Made by a program: the position numbers and the translations under genes. This document shows positions 44,561-52,592 of a DNA stretch of 64,000 nt, piece by piece. Each line of letters begins with the position of its first letter. The stretch's first letter is position 1. The stretch spans positions 6,119,001-6,183,000 of the forward strand of contig NZ_CP118225.1 of assembly GCF_028768465.1 (NCBI RefSeq), given 5' to 3'. Under the pieces are notes generated by a model. It saw nothing but the letters and a program-made list of their open reading frames with translations. It did not search any database and had not been told where the DNA came from. Source of the DNA: Rhodopirellula sp. P2 (GTDB taxonomy: Bacteria > Planctomycetota > Planctomycetia > Pirellulales > Pirellulaceae).

Positions 44561-45897
44561 GCTACTGCATGAAAAAGGTTCGTCTGAACAACCGGTCGTT
44601 GTCGACGTTGCTTGTCTCCGCATTCGCGGTGATGGGCAGTCTGAGTGGCTGGCAAGCCAACGTCAGGGCGCACGATATCGTTCCTGGTTCTCCTCAGAGC
44701 CAACCCATCGTGATTCGCAACACCACGCTGCACTTGGGCAACGGCACGATCGTTTCCAATGGCTCGCTTCTGTTTGAGAACGGAATGATCAGCGAGGTCG
44801 GGGATTCAGTCCGGTTACCGGATTCGGCTCGCGTGATCGATGGAAAGGGCAAACACGTGTACCCAGGTTTGATCGACTCGTACACCGACATCGGCTTGCG
44901 AGAAATCACGGCGGTGGATGTCACGGTCGACAATGTCGAACGCGGCGAACTGAATCCGAACGTTCGCTCCTGGGTCGCATTCAACCCGGACAGCGAATTG
45001 ATTCCGGTGGCGAGATCGGGCGGCGTGATGTTGGCACACGTCGTTCCTGGTGGCCGTTTGTTGCAAGGACAATCCGGCGTGATGCAGCTGGATGGTTGGT
45101 CGTACCAAGACATGTTGGTCAAAGGCCCAGCTGGTTTGGCTGTGAACTGGGAATCCGTGGTGCCTCGCGGTGGTGATTCCAAGGAGAAGGCCAAACGATA
45201 CGACGAACAGATTCAGGAACTGGATGATTTGTTCGAGCGAGCCCGGCGGTATGGTGAATCGATCGAGGCGGACGACAGCGGTCCCACCGATTTGCGTCTG
45301 GAAAGCTTGCTTCCGGTGATTCGTGGTGAGCGTCCCGTGTTCGTTCAAGCAGATCGCTTGGGCGCGATCGAATCCGCGATTTCGTTCTTCACCTCGCGGC
45401 GGATTCCGATGGTGCTGTGTGGCGGTGCCGATGCGATGCACTGCGTCGATCGTTTGGCGGCTCATGATATCCCGGTGATTCTGATTGCCACCTATCGATT
45501 GCCGCGTCGGCGTTCGGACCCGGTCGGTGCACTGTATTCCTTGCCGGCACAGTTGCGTGAATCCGGCGTGCGATTCGCGATTGCCGGCGAAGGGGCTGGT
45601 TATCCAGGCGGCGCATCGAATCTTCGTAACCTGGCGTACCAAGCCGGTGTGGCGGTCGCGCATGGCTTGCCGCGTGAAGAAGCCGTTCGAGCGATCACGC
45701 AGTCTCCCGCCGAGATCCTTGGCGTTGCCGATTTGGTCGGGACTTTGGCGACGAAGCATCATGCGACGCTGATCATTGCCGATGGAGATGTCTTCGAATC
45801 GGGGACACGAGTGGTGGATGCTTATGTGCAAGGTCGCCAAGTTGACTTGGGCAACAAGCACAAGCAGTTGTACCGCAAGTACGAACAACGGCCCTGA
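44557..45897 (+). CDS. Amidohydrolase-like protein lacking the HxH metal motif
   Basis: A 446-residue exported protein (signal peptide ending around NVRAHDIVPG). The start at 44557 has a perfect GGAGGA with a 6-base spacer and overlaps the upstream stop. The fold begins with the amidohydrolase composite-barrel pattern VIDGKGKHVYPGLID, but SYTDIGL follows where DxHxH would be. Later parts (VFVQADRLGAIESAI, HGLPREEAVRAITQSPAEILG) are family-like. It probably does not bind a normal binuclear metal centre; it may be a non-catalytic partner of the double-domain protein upstream, or use another site. No terminator was recognised behind it. Confidence 0.8.
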   Translation: MSYCMKKVRLNNRSLSTLLVSAFAVMGSLSGWQANVRAHDIVPGSPQSQPIVIRNTTLHLGNGTIVSNGSLLFENGMISEVGDSVRLPDSARVIDGKGKHVYPGLIDSYTDIGLREITAVDVTVDNVERGELNPNVRSWVAFNPDSELIPVARSGGVMLAHVVPGGRLLQGQSGVMQLDGWSYQDMLVKGPAGLAVNWESVVPRGGDSKEKAKRYDEQIQELDDLFERARRYGESIEADDSGPTDLRLESLLPVIRGERPVFVQADRLGAIESAISFFTSRRIPMVLCGGADAMHCVDRLAAHDIPVILIATYRLPRRRSDPVGALYSLPAQLRESGVRFAIAGEGAGYPGGASNLRNLAYQAGVAVAHGLPREEAVRAITQSPAEILGVADLVGTLATKHHATLIIADGDVFESGTRVVDAYVQGRQVDLGNKHKQLYRKYEQRP

Positions 45898-45924
45898 AGC
45901 AACGTCTGTCATGAGAACGCGGCC

Positions 45925-45987
45925 CAGCGATCCGGGGCCTGACGACCCCGGCAATGGATCTGCCGACCCTCCGGGCCTGGTTGAACC
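45925..45987 (+). repeat. Dispersed repeat, CCGGGGCCTGACG family (copy A)
   Basis: A 63-base unit that differs from copy B (46111-46173) at two positions. Its central palindrome (CCGGGGCCTGACGACCCCGG) can form a hairpin. Copy C is at 34872-34934 on the other strand. Confidence 0.85.
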
Positions 45988-46069
45988 GAACGATGGTGAC
46001 GGGCAGCATCCGACGACCCGGTGGCAAGACCGCTACCACGGCTCTCCGGTGCAGTGCTTTGGTTAAACT

Positions 46070-46107
46070 ACCCCCGTCCCCTTTTTTGATCCGTCCCCTT
46101 TTTTGAT
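46070..46107. repeat. Tandem 17-bp repeat with GGGACGGGGGT motif partner
   Basis: Two exact copies of CCGTCCCCTTTTTTGAT (46074-46090, 46091-46107) preceded by ACCC. The complement AAAAAGGGACGGGGGT at 46181-46196 lies on the other side of repeat copy B. Confidence 0.75.
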
Positions 46108-46110
46108 CCT

Positions 46111-46173
46111 CAGCGATCCGGGGCCTGACGCCCCCGGCAATGGTTCTGCCGACCCTCCGGGCCTGGTTGAACC
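46111..46173 (+). repeat. Dispersed repeat, CCGGGGCCTGACG family (copy B)
   Basis: 61 of 63 positions match copy A at 45925-45987. It is flanked by inverted GGGACGGGGGT motifs. Confidence 0.85.
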
Positions 46174-46493
46174 ACGGACGAAAAAGGGACGGGGGTCAAT
46201 TCGGGCGATCTTGGATCTAGGGCTCGCCCCGGAGCCGGAGGGTGGACCACACGTTGTGTTTTGACAGTGAGCATTTCGACCCCATCGATAACGATGAAGA
46301 AGCGACCTCGCTGGACGCTCCGTCGATTCATTCCGATCGTCTTTTCGCTGAGCACTGCGTTGCCCCGGGCAAAGTGGTGGGTTGATATACTGGCTCGCTG
46401 CGCCAGCAGAGGATCGCTTGGATCCACTCGCTTGCGAATCAGGCTGGTGAGTTCGCGATGGTTGTCAACACAGTGAAACGAAATGGTGATGGA

Positions 46494-47771
46494 ATGAAAA
46501 AGATGCTTTTGGCGGGTATCGCCTGCTTCCTGATGACATGTGATTTCACTTGGGCGGAGACACCAAACTTTTCAGAAACCGATTGGCCATGGTGGCGTGG
46601 GGCAGGTCGCCAGGGACACGCCGTCGGCGATCAAGATCCTCCGACTCAGTGGCGAGATTCTGACGATGGAACGCTGAACATCGTCTGGAAGGCTCCGCTT
46701 CCCGATCGTGGGCATGGTTCACCGATCTTGTTGGGTGACCGCGTGTATTTGCAGGTGGCTGACAAGGCTCGGCAATCGCAGCTGCTGGTGTGTTTGAATC
46801 GCGATTCAGGAGAGATGGTATGGGAAGCGGTGGTTCACCAAGGTGCGTTTGATACCGTCGACAAACGCGAACCGAACACGAAAGCTTCTTGGGCATCCTG
46901 CACACCCGCGACGGATGGTGAGCGGGTGTTTGTCAATTTCTATTCGAACAAGGCGGTCTACACGTCTGCGGTGAGTTTGGACGGCGAGTTGCTGTGGCAG
47001 CAAAAGCTTTGTCCGTATCAGATCCACCAGGGCTACGGCTCGTCACCGACAATCTACGAAAACCTCGTGATCGCGTCGGCGGACAACAAAGCGGGCGGAC
47101 AGGTCGTGGCGATGAATCGGGCCACCGGGGAGGTTGCTTGGCGACATCAACGCCCGCAGAAGCCCAATTATTCGTCTCCCGTCGTGCTGTCCGTTGCTGG
47201 CAAGGATCAGTTGGTTTTGACAGGATGCGATTTGGTCACCAGTTTGGATCCCATGACCGGAAAAACGAACTGGGAAATGGCTGGGGCGACCACCGAGTGT
47301 GTGACGACCACCGTGACCGATGGCAAGCACGTTTTCACATCGGGCGGCTACCCCGACAACCACATCTCTGCGGTGGCAGCGGATGGATCGGGGGAAGTGG
47401 TGTGGGAAGTTGGCACGCGGGTGTATGTGCCGTCGATGCTGCACAAAGACGGGTGTCTGTTCATGACGCTGGACGCCGGGGTTGCCATGTGCGTCGATTG
47501 CGAAACGGGCGAGACAAAATGGAAGTCACGTTTGGGGGGTGACTTCACATCATCGCCCGTGTTGGTCAACGATCGGATCTACGCCGTCAACGAAGAAGGC
47601 ACGTGCTACATCTTCCGAGCGGACAGTGAATCCTTCGAGTCGATCGGTGAAAATCAACTCGGAGATTCCGTGATGGCCACCCCGACAATCAGCGGCGGAC
47701 GAATTTACTTGCGAGTGGGCAAGCAAGAAGGCGGCCAACGCCAAGAGTACTTGTACTGCATTGGCGAGTGA
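46494..47771 (+). CDS. PQQ-type beta-propeller protein, exported
   Basis: A 425-residue protein with a signal peptide that ends near TWAETPNF (about residue 22). ATG 46494 is chosen since it gives this signal; a frame from 46458 is also open. After WPWWRGAGRQG, repeated blades follow with the consensus of the PQQ_2 domain: LNRDSGEMVWEAVVHQG, MNRATGEVAWRHQRPQ, LDPMTGKTNWEMAGAT, VDCETGETKWKSRLGG. Such proteins are common in planctomycetes; most do not bind PQQ and act as scaffolds or unknown binding proteins. A repeat-rich region lies upstream, and a hairpin-rich stretch downstream before a convergent gene. Confidence 0.85.
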   Translation: MKKMLLAGIACFLMTCDFTWAETPNFSETDWPWWRGAGRQGHAVGDQDPPTQWRDSDDGTLNIVWKAPLPDRGHGSPILLGDRVYLQVADKARQSQLLVCLNRDSGEMVWEAVVHQGAFDTVDKREPNTKASWASCTPATDGERVFVNFYSNKAVYTSAVSLDGELLWQQKLCPYQIHQGYGSSPTIYENLVIASADNKAGGQVVAMNRATGEVAWRHQRPQKPNYSSPVVLSVAGKDQLVLTGCDLVTSLDPMTGKTNWEMAGATTECVTTTVTDGKHVFTSGGYPDNHISAVAADGSGEVVWEVGTRVYVPSMLHKDGCLFMTLDAGVAMCVDCETGETKWKSRLGGDFTSSPVLVNDRIYAVNEEGTCYIFRADSESFESIGENQLGDSVMATPTISGGRIYLRVGKQEGGQRQEYLYCIGE

Positions 47772-47825
47772 TAAGTTGCGACCGCTTCGTGGACGAGTGC
47801 ACGAGCGGTTGATGCGGTCTGATTT

Positions 47826-47851
47826 GGTCGGCCGCCACCGGACGGCCGACC
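47826..47851. terminator. Hairpin between convergent genes
   Basis: GGTCGGCCG pairs exactly with CGGCCGACC over an 8-base loop, between the convergent propeller and DUF4261-like genes. There is no T-run, so it is a tentative bidirectional end signal. Confidence 0.35.
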
Positions 47852-47861
47852 GTCAGGGAGA

Positions 47862-48806
47862 TCATTCCGCGGCAGGTTGATACTGCGCTGGCAATTCGTG
47901 GCCGTCTTGCGGAAGGAATCGCAGCACCGATCGCGGCGGATCGGAAATGCTGTCCGGGTGCTGGTGCATCACCCAGGTGACTCCATTGGGGCCTTGGACG
48001 GTGTCGCCGTCTTCGAACGGTTCTTCACTTTCGATCTGGTGACAGGTGATCAGACGAAGCAGTTCATCGATGTCGTTGAAGTCGTAGGCTTCGGCGAGGA
48101 ACAAAGCTTCGATGTCCGGAAGATCCAGTTGGTTGTTGCCAACGGTGTCCATGGCCGCGAATCCATCGTCGAGGCTGTACAGCCGGACGTTGGCCCACAG
48201 ATCCAAAGGCGGGAAGTCGTTGTCCTCGGATTCCTGGATGACCTGGTTCATCCCTTCCAGGTTACGGATCGTTTCGCCGGCTGGGTTGAAGTAGGCGATG
48301 GCCTGAGGCAGTTCGGTCAGTGCCGCAGCGACTTCGGTGATCAGCGCCAGCTCATCAAACGGCTCGTACGCTTCGGGCGTCAGCGGCGCGTCGTCTTCGT
48401 CGGTTTTCAGGATGTAACTGCTGCGGATTCGCAAGAACGCAGTGTGCTGGGGGACCTCTTCTTTGCCTTCGTCCCAGACCCACAATTGTTCGAGAGCACG
48501 TTGCAGAGCCCCCGGGAAGGTATTGGGGCCAAATGAACCGTTGGACCAGGCTTGGCGAACGTGAGAATCGGGATCGTCAATTTGCATGTCGTCCGGCCAT
48601 GGTTGGTCGACGAGGTCGATCGCCAGGTGACCGGGCGTTTCTTCGTCCATGTCCATGATCAATGAAGGTCCCGCGATCGCCCAGTCCGCCGTGGCGGGCA
48701 GGGGATCCGACGGTTCGTATTCATCGATTGCGGCAGCAATTTTACGCATCGACACGCGTTCGCGCAGCAAAACAACGACGCACTGGGTGTAGAAGCCTTG
48801 GGGCAT
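47862..48806 (-). CDS. DUF4261-like protein
   Basis: A 314-residue cytosolic, acidic protein starting MPQGFYTQCVVVLL at 48806. The open frame reaches 49292, but the N-terminal 162 residues there are low-quality. The pattern (a beta-rich start, MDTVGNNQLDLPDIEALF near the middle, ITCHQIESEEPFEDGD close to the end) resembles DUF4261, a family of unknown function found next to secretion and interaction genes; I am moderately sure of the assignment. It ends facing the propeller gene. Confidence 0.6.
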   Translation of the reverse strand: MPQGFYTQCVVVLLRERVSMRKIAAAIDEYEPSDPLPATADWAIAGPSLIMDMDEETPGHLAIDLVDQPWPDDMQIDDPDSHVRQAWSNGSFGPNTFPGALQRALEQLWVWDEGKEEVPQHTAFLRIRSSYILKTDEDDAPLTPEAYEPFDELALITEVAAALTELPQAIAYFNPAGETIRNLEGMNQVIQESEDNDFPPLDLWANVRLYSLDDGFAAMDTVGNNQLDLPDIEALFLAEAYDFNDIDELLRLITCHQIESEEPFEDGDTVQGPNGVTWVMHQHPDSISDPPRSVLRFLPQDGHELPAQYQPAAE

Positions 48807-49191
48807 CCGAGAGAACCTTAGAAGGAGCAAAATCCGTTTGGCAACACAAGAAGTGCGATGAGTACAGATCATCACTGAGAAGCTCTTGTGTTGGGCGTGT
48901 CTTGAACACGCCAACGATGGACCAACCGACCAGTTTAAACCGCCGGTTGGCCCGTCGAAAGCCGGGCGCGGCTTGCCGAGGGATCGGAATGACGGGCTTT
49001 TTGAGTCTGCCGGGCGGCTTGCTTTTGAGCGTTGGACCGGCCTGGGGGAGTGTCGGAACAGGCCAGATCGCCCATCTCGACGCCGAGCGGAGTGGATCGT
49101 AAGGTGTGGGCCACTTCTCCGATTTCCCCGCCTCACTCTTGCCCCCCAGAATGCCTTGATCACGCCTCCGCACCAGCGACGTCCGGCGGCG
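48807..49191. other. Intergenic region
   Basis: No gene supported. A small hairpin around 48894-48913 (GGCGTGT with ACACGCC) lies before the transporter gene. The upstream reading frame to 48886 is not TetA-like. It must hold the promoters of the DUF4261-like gene and of the MFS transporter. Confidence 0.4.
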
Positions 49192-50493
49192 ATGGCATTC
49201 ATCCTGTTGACGCTGTTGATCGACATCTTGGCAATCGGAATCATCATTCCGGTGTTGCCCGAATTGATCAAAGAGTTTGTGGGCGGCGACACGTCACGCG
49301 CTAGTTTTTACGTCGGCGTGATTGGCGCGACGTATTCTTTGATGCAATTCTTTTTTGCGCCTGTGCTGGGCGCTCTTTCCGATCGATTCGGACGACGCCC
49401 GGTGATTTTGGCGTCTCTGTTTGGACTTGGCGTCGACTTCATCGTGACGGGGTTGGCACCTTCGGTGGGATGGTTGTTCGTCGGACGAATCGTCGCCGGA
49501 GTGATGGGAGCGAGCTTCTCCACCGCAAATGCTTACATCGCGGATGTTTCAACACAAGAAACCCGGGCTCGCAACTTTGGCCTGGTCGGCATGATGTTTG
49601 GGCTGGGATTCATCATCGGGCCGGCGCTGGGTGGCGTGCTGGGCGGCGTGCACATTCGATTGCCGTTCTTCGTGGCGGCGGGATTGTCGTTGGTCAATTG
49701 GTTGTACGGGTACTTCGTCTTGCCCGAGTCGTTGCCACCTGAAAAACGAGGTTCGATTTCACTCGCTGCAATGAACCCACTGGGAACTGTTTCGCGACTT
49801 CGGAATTACCCGATGATCGCCGGGCTGGCCATCGCATTCATGTTTTCCTCGTTGGCTCAACGTGGGCTGGAAAACGTTTGGGTGCTGTCGATGGGATATC
49901 GATTTGGCTGGAACGAGGTCACCAACGGTTTGACATTGGCGTTGGTCGGTTTGATGGCCGCGATTGTCCAAGGCGGCCTGGTTCGCCCCATGATCAAACG
50001 CTTGGGGGAACGGCGGACGGCGGTGATGGGAACCTGCGTTTCGTGCCTGGCATTTTTAGGATACGGGCTGGCGTCGCAGGGATGGATGATCCCTTGCATC
50101 GTCGTGTTTGGTTCCTTGGCAGGGTTGGCGGGACCCGCGATTCAAAGTTTGGTGGCCGGTCGAGTCAACCCGGAAGAACAAGGCAAGGTGCAAGGCGCAC
50201 TGACGTCCCTGATCAGTTTGACCAACATCCCGGCACCGTTGTTGTTCACCAGCGGTTTGCTGGGTTACTTCACATCGGAGAGCGCACCGTTTGAGTTCCC
50301 TGGAGCTCCGTTTGTGTTCGGGTCGGCATTGCTGGCAATCGCGGTGGTGATCTTGATCCGCGTGTTCAGCAAATTCCCGGCCAGCCAGGATCCGGCGGTT
50401 GATCCAAGTGCAGCTGGCACGCAGGATGAGAACACGCCGCAATCCGACGACGACTCAGCCTCCGATTCATCGCCTGCGTTGGAGCCGGCCTGA
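49192..50493 (+). CDS. MFS transporter, tetracycline-resistance-like
   Basis: A 433-residue membrane protein with about 12 helices. The helix-1 motif IIIPVLPEL, then GALSDRFGRRPVIL (motif A, residues about 56-70), RIVAGVMGASFSTANAYIADV and GFIIGPALGG are typical of the DHA1/TetA family. The start is taken at the ATG 49192, since helix 1 begins directly after; a TTG at 49156 would add 12 residues. Substrate is unknown. The C-terminus is hydrophilic, with Asp/Ser-rich residues. The stop overlaps the start of the SDR gene (TGATG), so the two are coupled. Confidence 0.85.
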   Translation: MAFILLTLLIDILAIGIIIPVLPELIKEFVGGDTSRASFYVGVIGATYSLMQFFFAPVLGALSDRFGRRPVILASLFGLGVDFIVTGLAPSVGWLFVGRIVAGVMGASFSTANAYIADVSTQETRARNFGLVGMMFGLGFIIGPALGGVLGGVHIRLPFFVAAGLSLVNWLYGYFVLPESLPPEKRGSISLAAMNPLGTVSRLRNYPMIAGLAIAFMFSSLAQRGLENVWVLSMGYRFGWNEVTNGLTLALVGLMAAIVQGGLVRPMIKRLGERRTAVMGTCVSCLAFLGYGLASQGWMIPCIVVFGSLAGLAGPAIQSLVAGRVNPEEQGKVQGALTSLISLTNIPAPLLFTSGLLGYFTSESAPFEFPGAPFVFGSALLAIAVVILIRVFSKFPASQDPAVDPSAAGTQDENTPQSDDDSASDSSPALEPA

Positions 50494-51509
50494 TGCGGGT
50501 GATCGTCACTGGCTGCAGTGGATTTCTGGGTGGGGAAATTGTTCGCCAGTTGTTGCAGCGTGACTGGGAAGTTGTCGGGCTGTCGCGCCGCGAACCCCCT
50601 GGTTTGGTTCGCGCGGGGATGACGCATCACCGCGGCGATTTACTGGACAACGGTTACCTGGAGCGGGTGATCGCCGACGCCGATGTGGTGATTCACACCG
50701 CCGCCGTCGCGGGGGTCTGGGGAACCTGGCAGCACTACTTTGACAACAACGTGGTGGCGTCACGAAATGTGTTGCGAGCCTGCCAAGCAGCTCGTGTTTC
50801 GCAGCTGATCTACACCAGCAGCCCCAGCGTCACGTTTGACGGCAACGATCAGCGTGACGTGGATGAATCGGAACCGTATCCGAAGTCCTGGATGTGCCAC
50901 TACCCGCACACCAAGTCGATTGCCGAACGTGAAATCTTAGCCGCGGATCAGCGGGGCGGACTGCGAACGGTTGCGCTGCGTCCGCATTTGATTTGGGGGC
51001 CCGACGACCCGCACTTGATCCCTCGCGTTTTGCAGCGGGCTCGCAGCGGACGGTTGCGAATCATTGGCGATGGCAGCAACGTGATCGACACGGTTCACGT
51101 GATCAACGCCGCCGCCGCTCACCTGGATGCGATCGAGGCGTTGCAAGAGCGGCCTGAAGAGGCGGCTGGGCGAGCCTACTTTGTCACGCAGGACGAGCCC
51201 GTCAATTGCTGGGACTGGATCGCGAAATTGTGCCGGGTTCACGGCGTTGCGCCGCCGACCAAGTCAATCTCCTTCGCGGCCGCGTACCGAATCGGTGCGG
51301 TGTTGGAAACGGTGTACCGATTGACGGGACGAACCAGCGAACCGCCGATGACTCGCTTTGTCGCTTCGCAGCTCGCGAAAGATCATTCGTTTGACATCAC
51401 CGCCGCGAAAGAGCGGCTCGGTTATTGGCCCCGCATCGACATGGACGCGGGGCTGCAGACGCTGACGGGTGACCGCGCTGTTACCAACGCCCCGTCCACT
51501 GGTCGGTGA
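50493..51509 (+). CDS. NAD(P)-dependent SDR/epimerase, 3-beta-HSD or OleD-like
   Basis: A 338-residue extended short-chain dehydrogenase. It begins with the nucleotide-binding loop MRVIVTGCSGFLGGE, followed by DLLD; the active-site Ser is in IYTSSPSVTFDG and Tyr/Lys in YPHTKSIAE. The motif set fits the 3-beta-hydroxysteroid-dehydrogenase/isomerase branch that also contains OleD, a 2-alkyl-3-ketoalkanoate reductase of olefin synthesis. Without OleA, B or C in the window, the role is undecided. The gene is coupled to the transporter. Its last 29 bases overlap the end of the convergent unknown gene. Confidence 0.82.
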   Translation: MRVIVTGCSGFLGGEIVRQLLQRDWEVVGLSRREPPGLVRAGMTHHRGDLLDNGYLERVIADADVVIHTAAVAGVWGTWQHYFDNNVVASRNVLRACQAARVSQLIYTSSPSVTFDGNDQRDVDESEPYPKSWMCHYPHTKSIAEREILAADQRGGLRTVALRPHLIWGPDDPHLIPRVLQRARSGRLRIIGDGSNVIDTVHVINAAAAHLDAIEALQERPEEAAGRAYFVTQDEPVNCWDWIAKLCRVHGVAPPTKSISFAAAYRIGAVLETVYRLTGRTSEPPMTRFVASQLAKDHSFDITAAKERLGYWPRIDMDAGLQTLTGDRAVTNAPSTGR

Positions 51510-52302
51510 CCACGATGCGTTTGGCTTCGTCGCTGATGCCATAAGCCAGGTTGGGTTGATTCAGTTCCAAGAACACCGTGTACTTTTGGTGCACAGCGTC
51601 GCTGAAGACCACCGGGGCGTGAGTCAGACGCAGGAAGTGAACCGGGGCACCGTTCCAACGCTTGGTGAACACACCGGCTTCCAGGGCGGGTTCCCGGGCG
51701 AGTCCATAGTGCGACTGGATGGTCGTCACCAACCGCGATGGGTCTCCGGTGAAGCCATGCAACGAAATGCGTTGGACCGAACCGGAACGATCAAAGTAGT
51801 AGGTCAGCGTGCCCGCCAAATCGGTGGCTTGGGTGCCGGTGACGATCGGCACTCGCAGTCCCTCGAGTTGCAGATCCGCCAGCACGGTCGAAACTCGGGA
51901 AAACCGATTCAGGACCGCTTGGGTGGTCAAGTCGAAACGCAAAACCTCTCGCAAGTCAGCGACATTGTTCCCGGCCAGCGACGGTGTTTCGTCTGTGGTG
52001 GGCATCGCGCCGAGCTTCTTGGCGATTTCGGGTTCGTAACGATAACGCTGGGACGAGACCCCACGAAGCGTTTCGACTTGGTGGTGCGAGTGAACCGGGT
52101 AGCGGTCCGAATCGGGCGAGTTGGTGACGCCGCCAATCGGTGCTTCGCCAGATCCCCAACCCGCGGCAGAGATCCCCTCCCCACGAAAGACATTGGTGAC
52201 GGACCCCGCAGCACTGCGTCCCCAATCGGTTTCCGAAGCGACGTAGGGGCCTCCCGCGGCGACGGCGAGCACCGTGATTTTGCCCAAGCGAGTGACAAGC
52301 AT
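51481..52302 (-). CDS. Secreted or membrane-linked protein of unknown function
   Basis: A 273-residue protein with a hydrophobic start (ITVLAVAAGGPYVASE, possible signal peptide or anchor). A Gly-rich, Ser/Thr linker (GSVTNVFRGEGISAAGWGSG) is followed by a compact alpha/beta region: VADLREVLRFDLTTQAVL, LTYYFDRSGSVQRISLHGF, and VFLELNQPNLAYGI. It looks specific to planctomycetes but I recall no function. Its stop lies within the last codons of the convergent SDR gene, a 29-base overlap. Confidence 0.6.
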   Translation of the reverse strand: MLVTRLGKITVLAVAAGGPYVASETDWGRSAAGSVTNVFRGEGISAAGWGSGEAPIGGVTNSPDSDRYPVHSHHQVETLRGVSSQRYRYEPEIAKKLGAMPTTDETPSLAGNNVADLREVLRFDLTTQAVLNRFSRVSTVLADLQLEGLRVPIVTGTQATDLAGTLTYYFDRSGSVQRISLHGFTGDPSRLVTTIQSHYGLAREPALEAGVFTKRWNGAPVHFLRLTHAPVVFSDAVHQKYTVFLELNQPNLAYGISDEAKRIVVTDQWTGRW

Positions 52303-52592
52303 GACGAAAGAACCTGCGAAGGAGTTGGGAGGAGATTGCGTGTCGTGAAAAGAACACCCTTCGTCCGTATCGGTTCCCTGGCCAGCAAAGTCGCCCTGTT
52401 TTCAATCCCCTCGCAGAACCGGAAAGAACGAGGCAACCGGTGCATTCGTTAAGCCACGAACGAGCGATCCTGCCCCACCATCGCGGGGAATCCAGCTGGC
52501 AGACACTTTCGCTGAACGGTCGGGCGACAATCTTGCCGGCGACCGGGATCCGGAGTGGTCGGCGGATGCTGATCGGATATCTTGTCGGCATC

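Larger units (their letters stand above)
45898..46493. other. Repeat-rich intergenic region
   Basis: No gene supported. It contains two copies of the CCGGGGCCTGACG repeat (45925-45987 and 46111-46173), an exact tandem of a 17-base unit CCGTCCCCTTTTTTGAT (46074-46107), and an inverted match AAAAAGGGACGGGGGT at 46181-46196 to ACCCCCGTCCCC at 46070. The promoter of the propeller gene should lie in the right part; TATACT at 46386-46391 is a weak candidate. Confidence 0.6.

Noticed and set aside
46360-46391. Promoter TTGCCC / TATACT before the propeller gene
   Set aside because: The spacing is 20 bases and the -35 is poor; noted only as a weak candidate.
46261-46476. A 71-codon frame before the propeller gene
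   Set aside because: It overlaps the propeller start, has an odd composition and lies in the repeat-rich region.
48886-49191. N-terminal extension of the MFS gene
   Set aside because: It has no transporter-like sequence and helix 1 begins right after the ATG at 49192.
48807-49292. N-terminal extension of the DUF4261-like gene
   Set aside because: It overlaps the opposite MFS gene start, and the family-like part starts at 48806.
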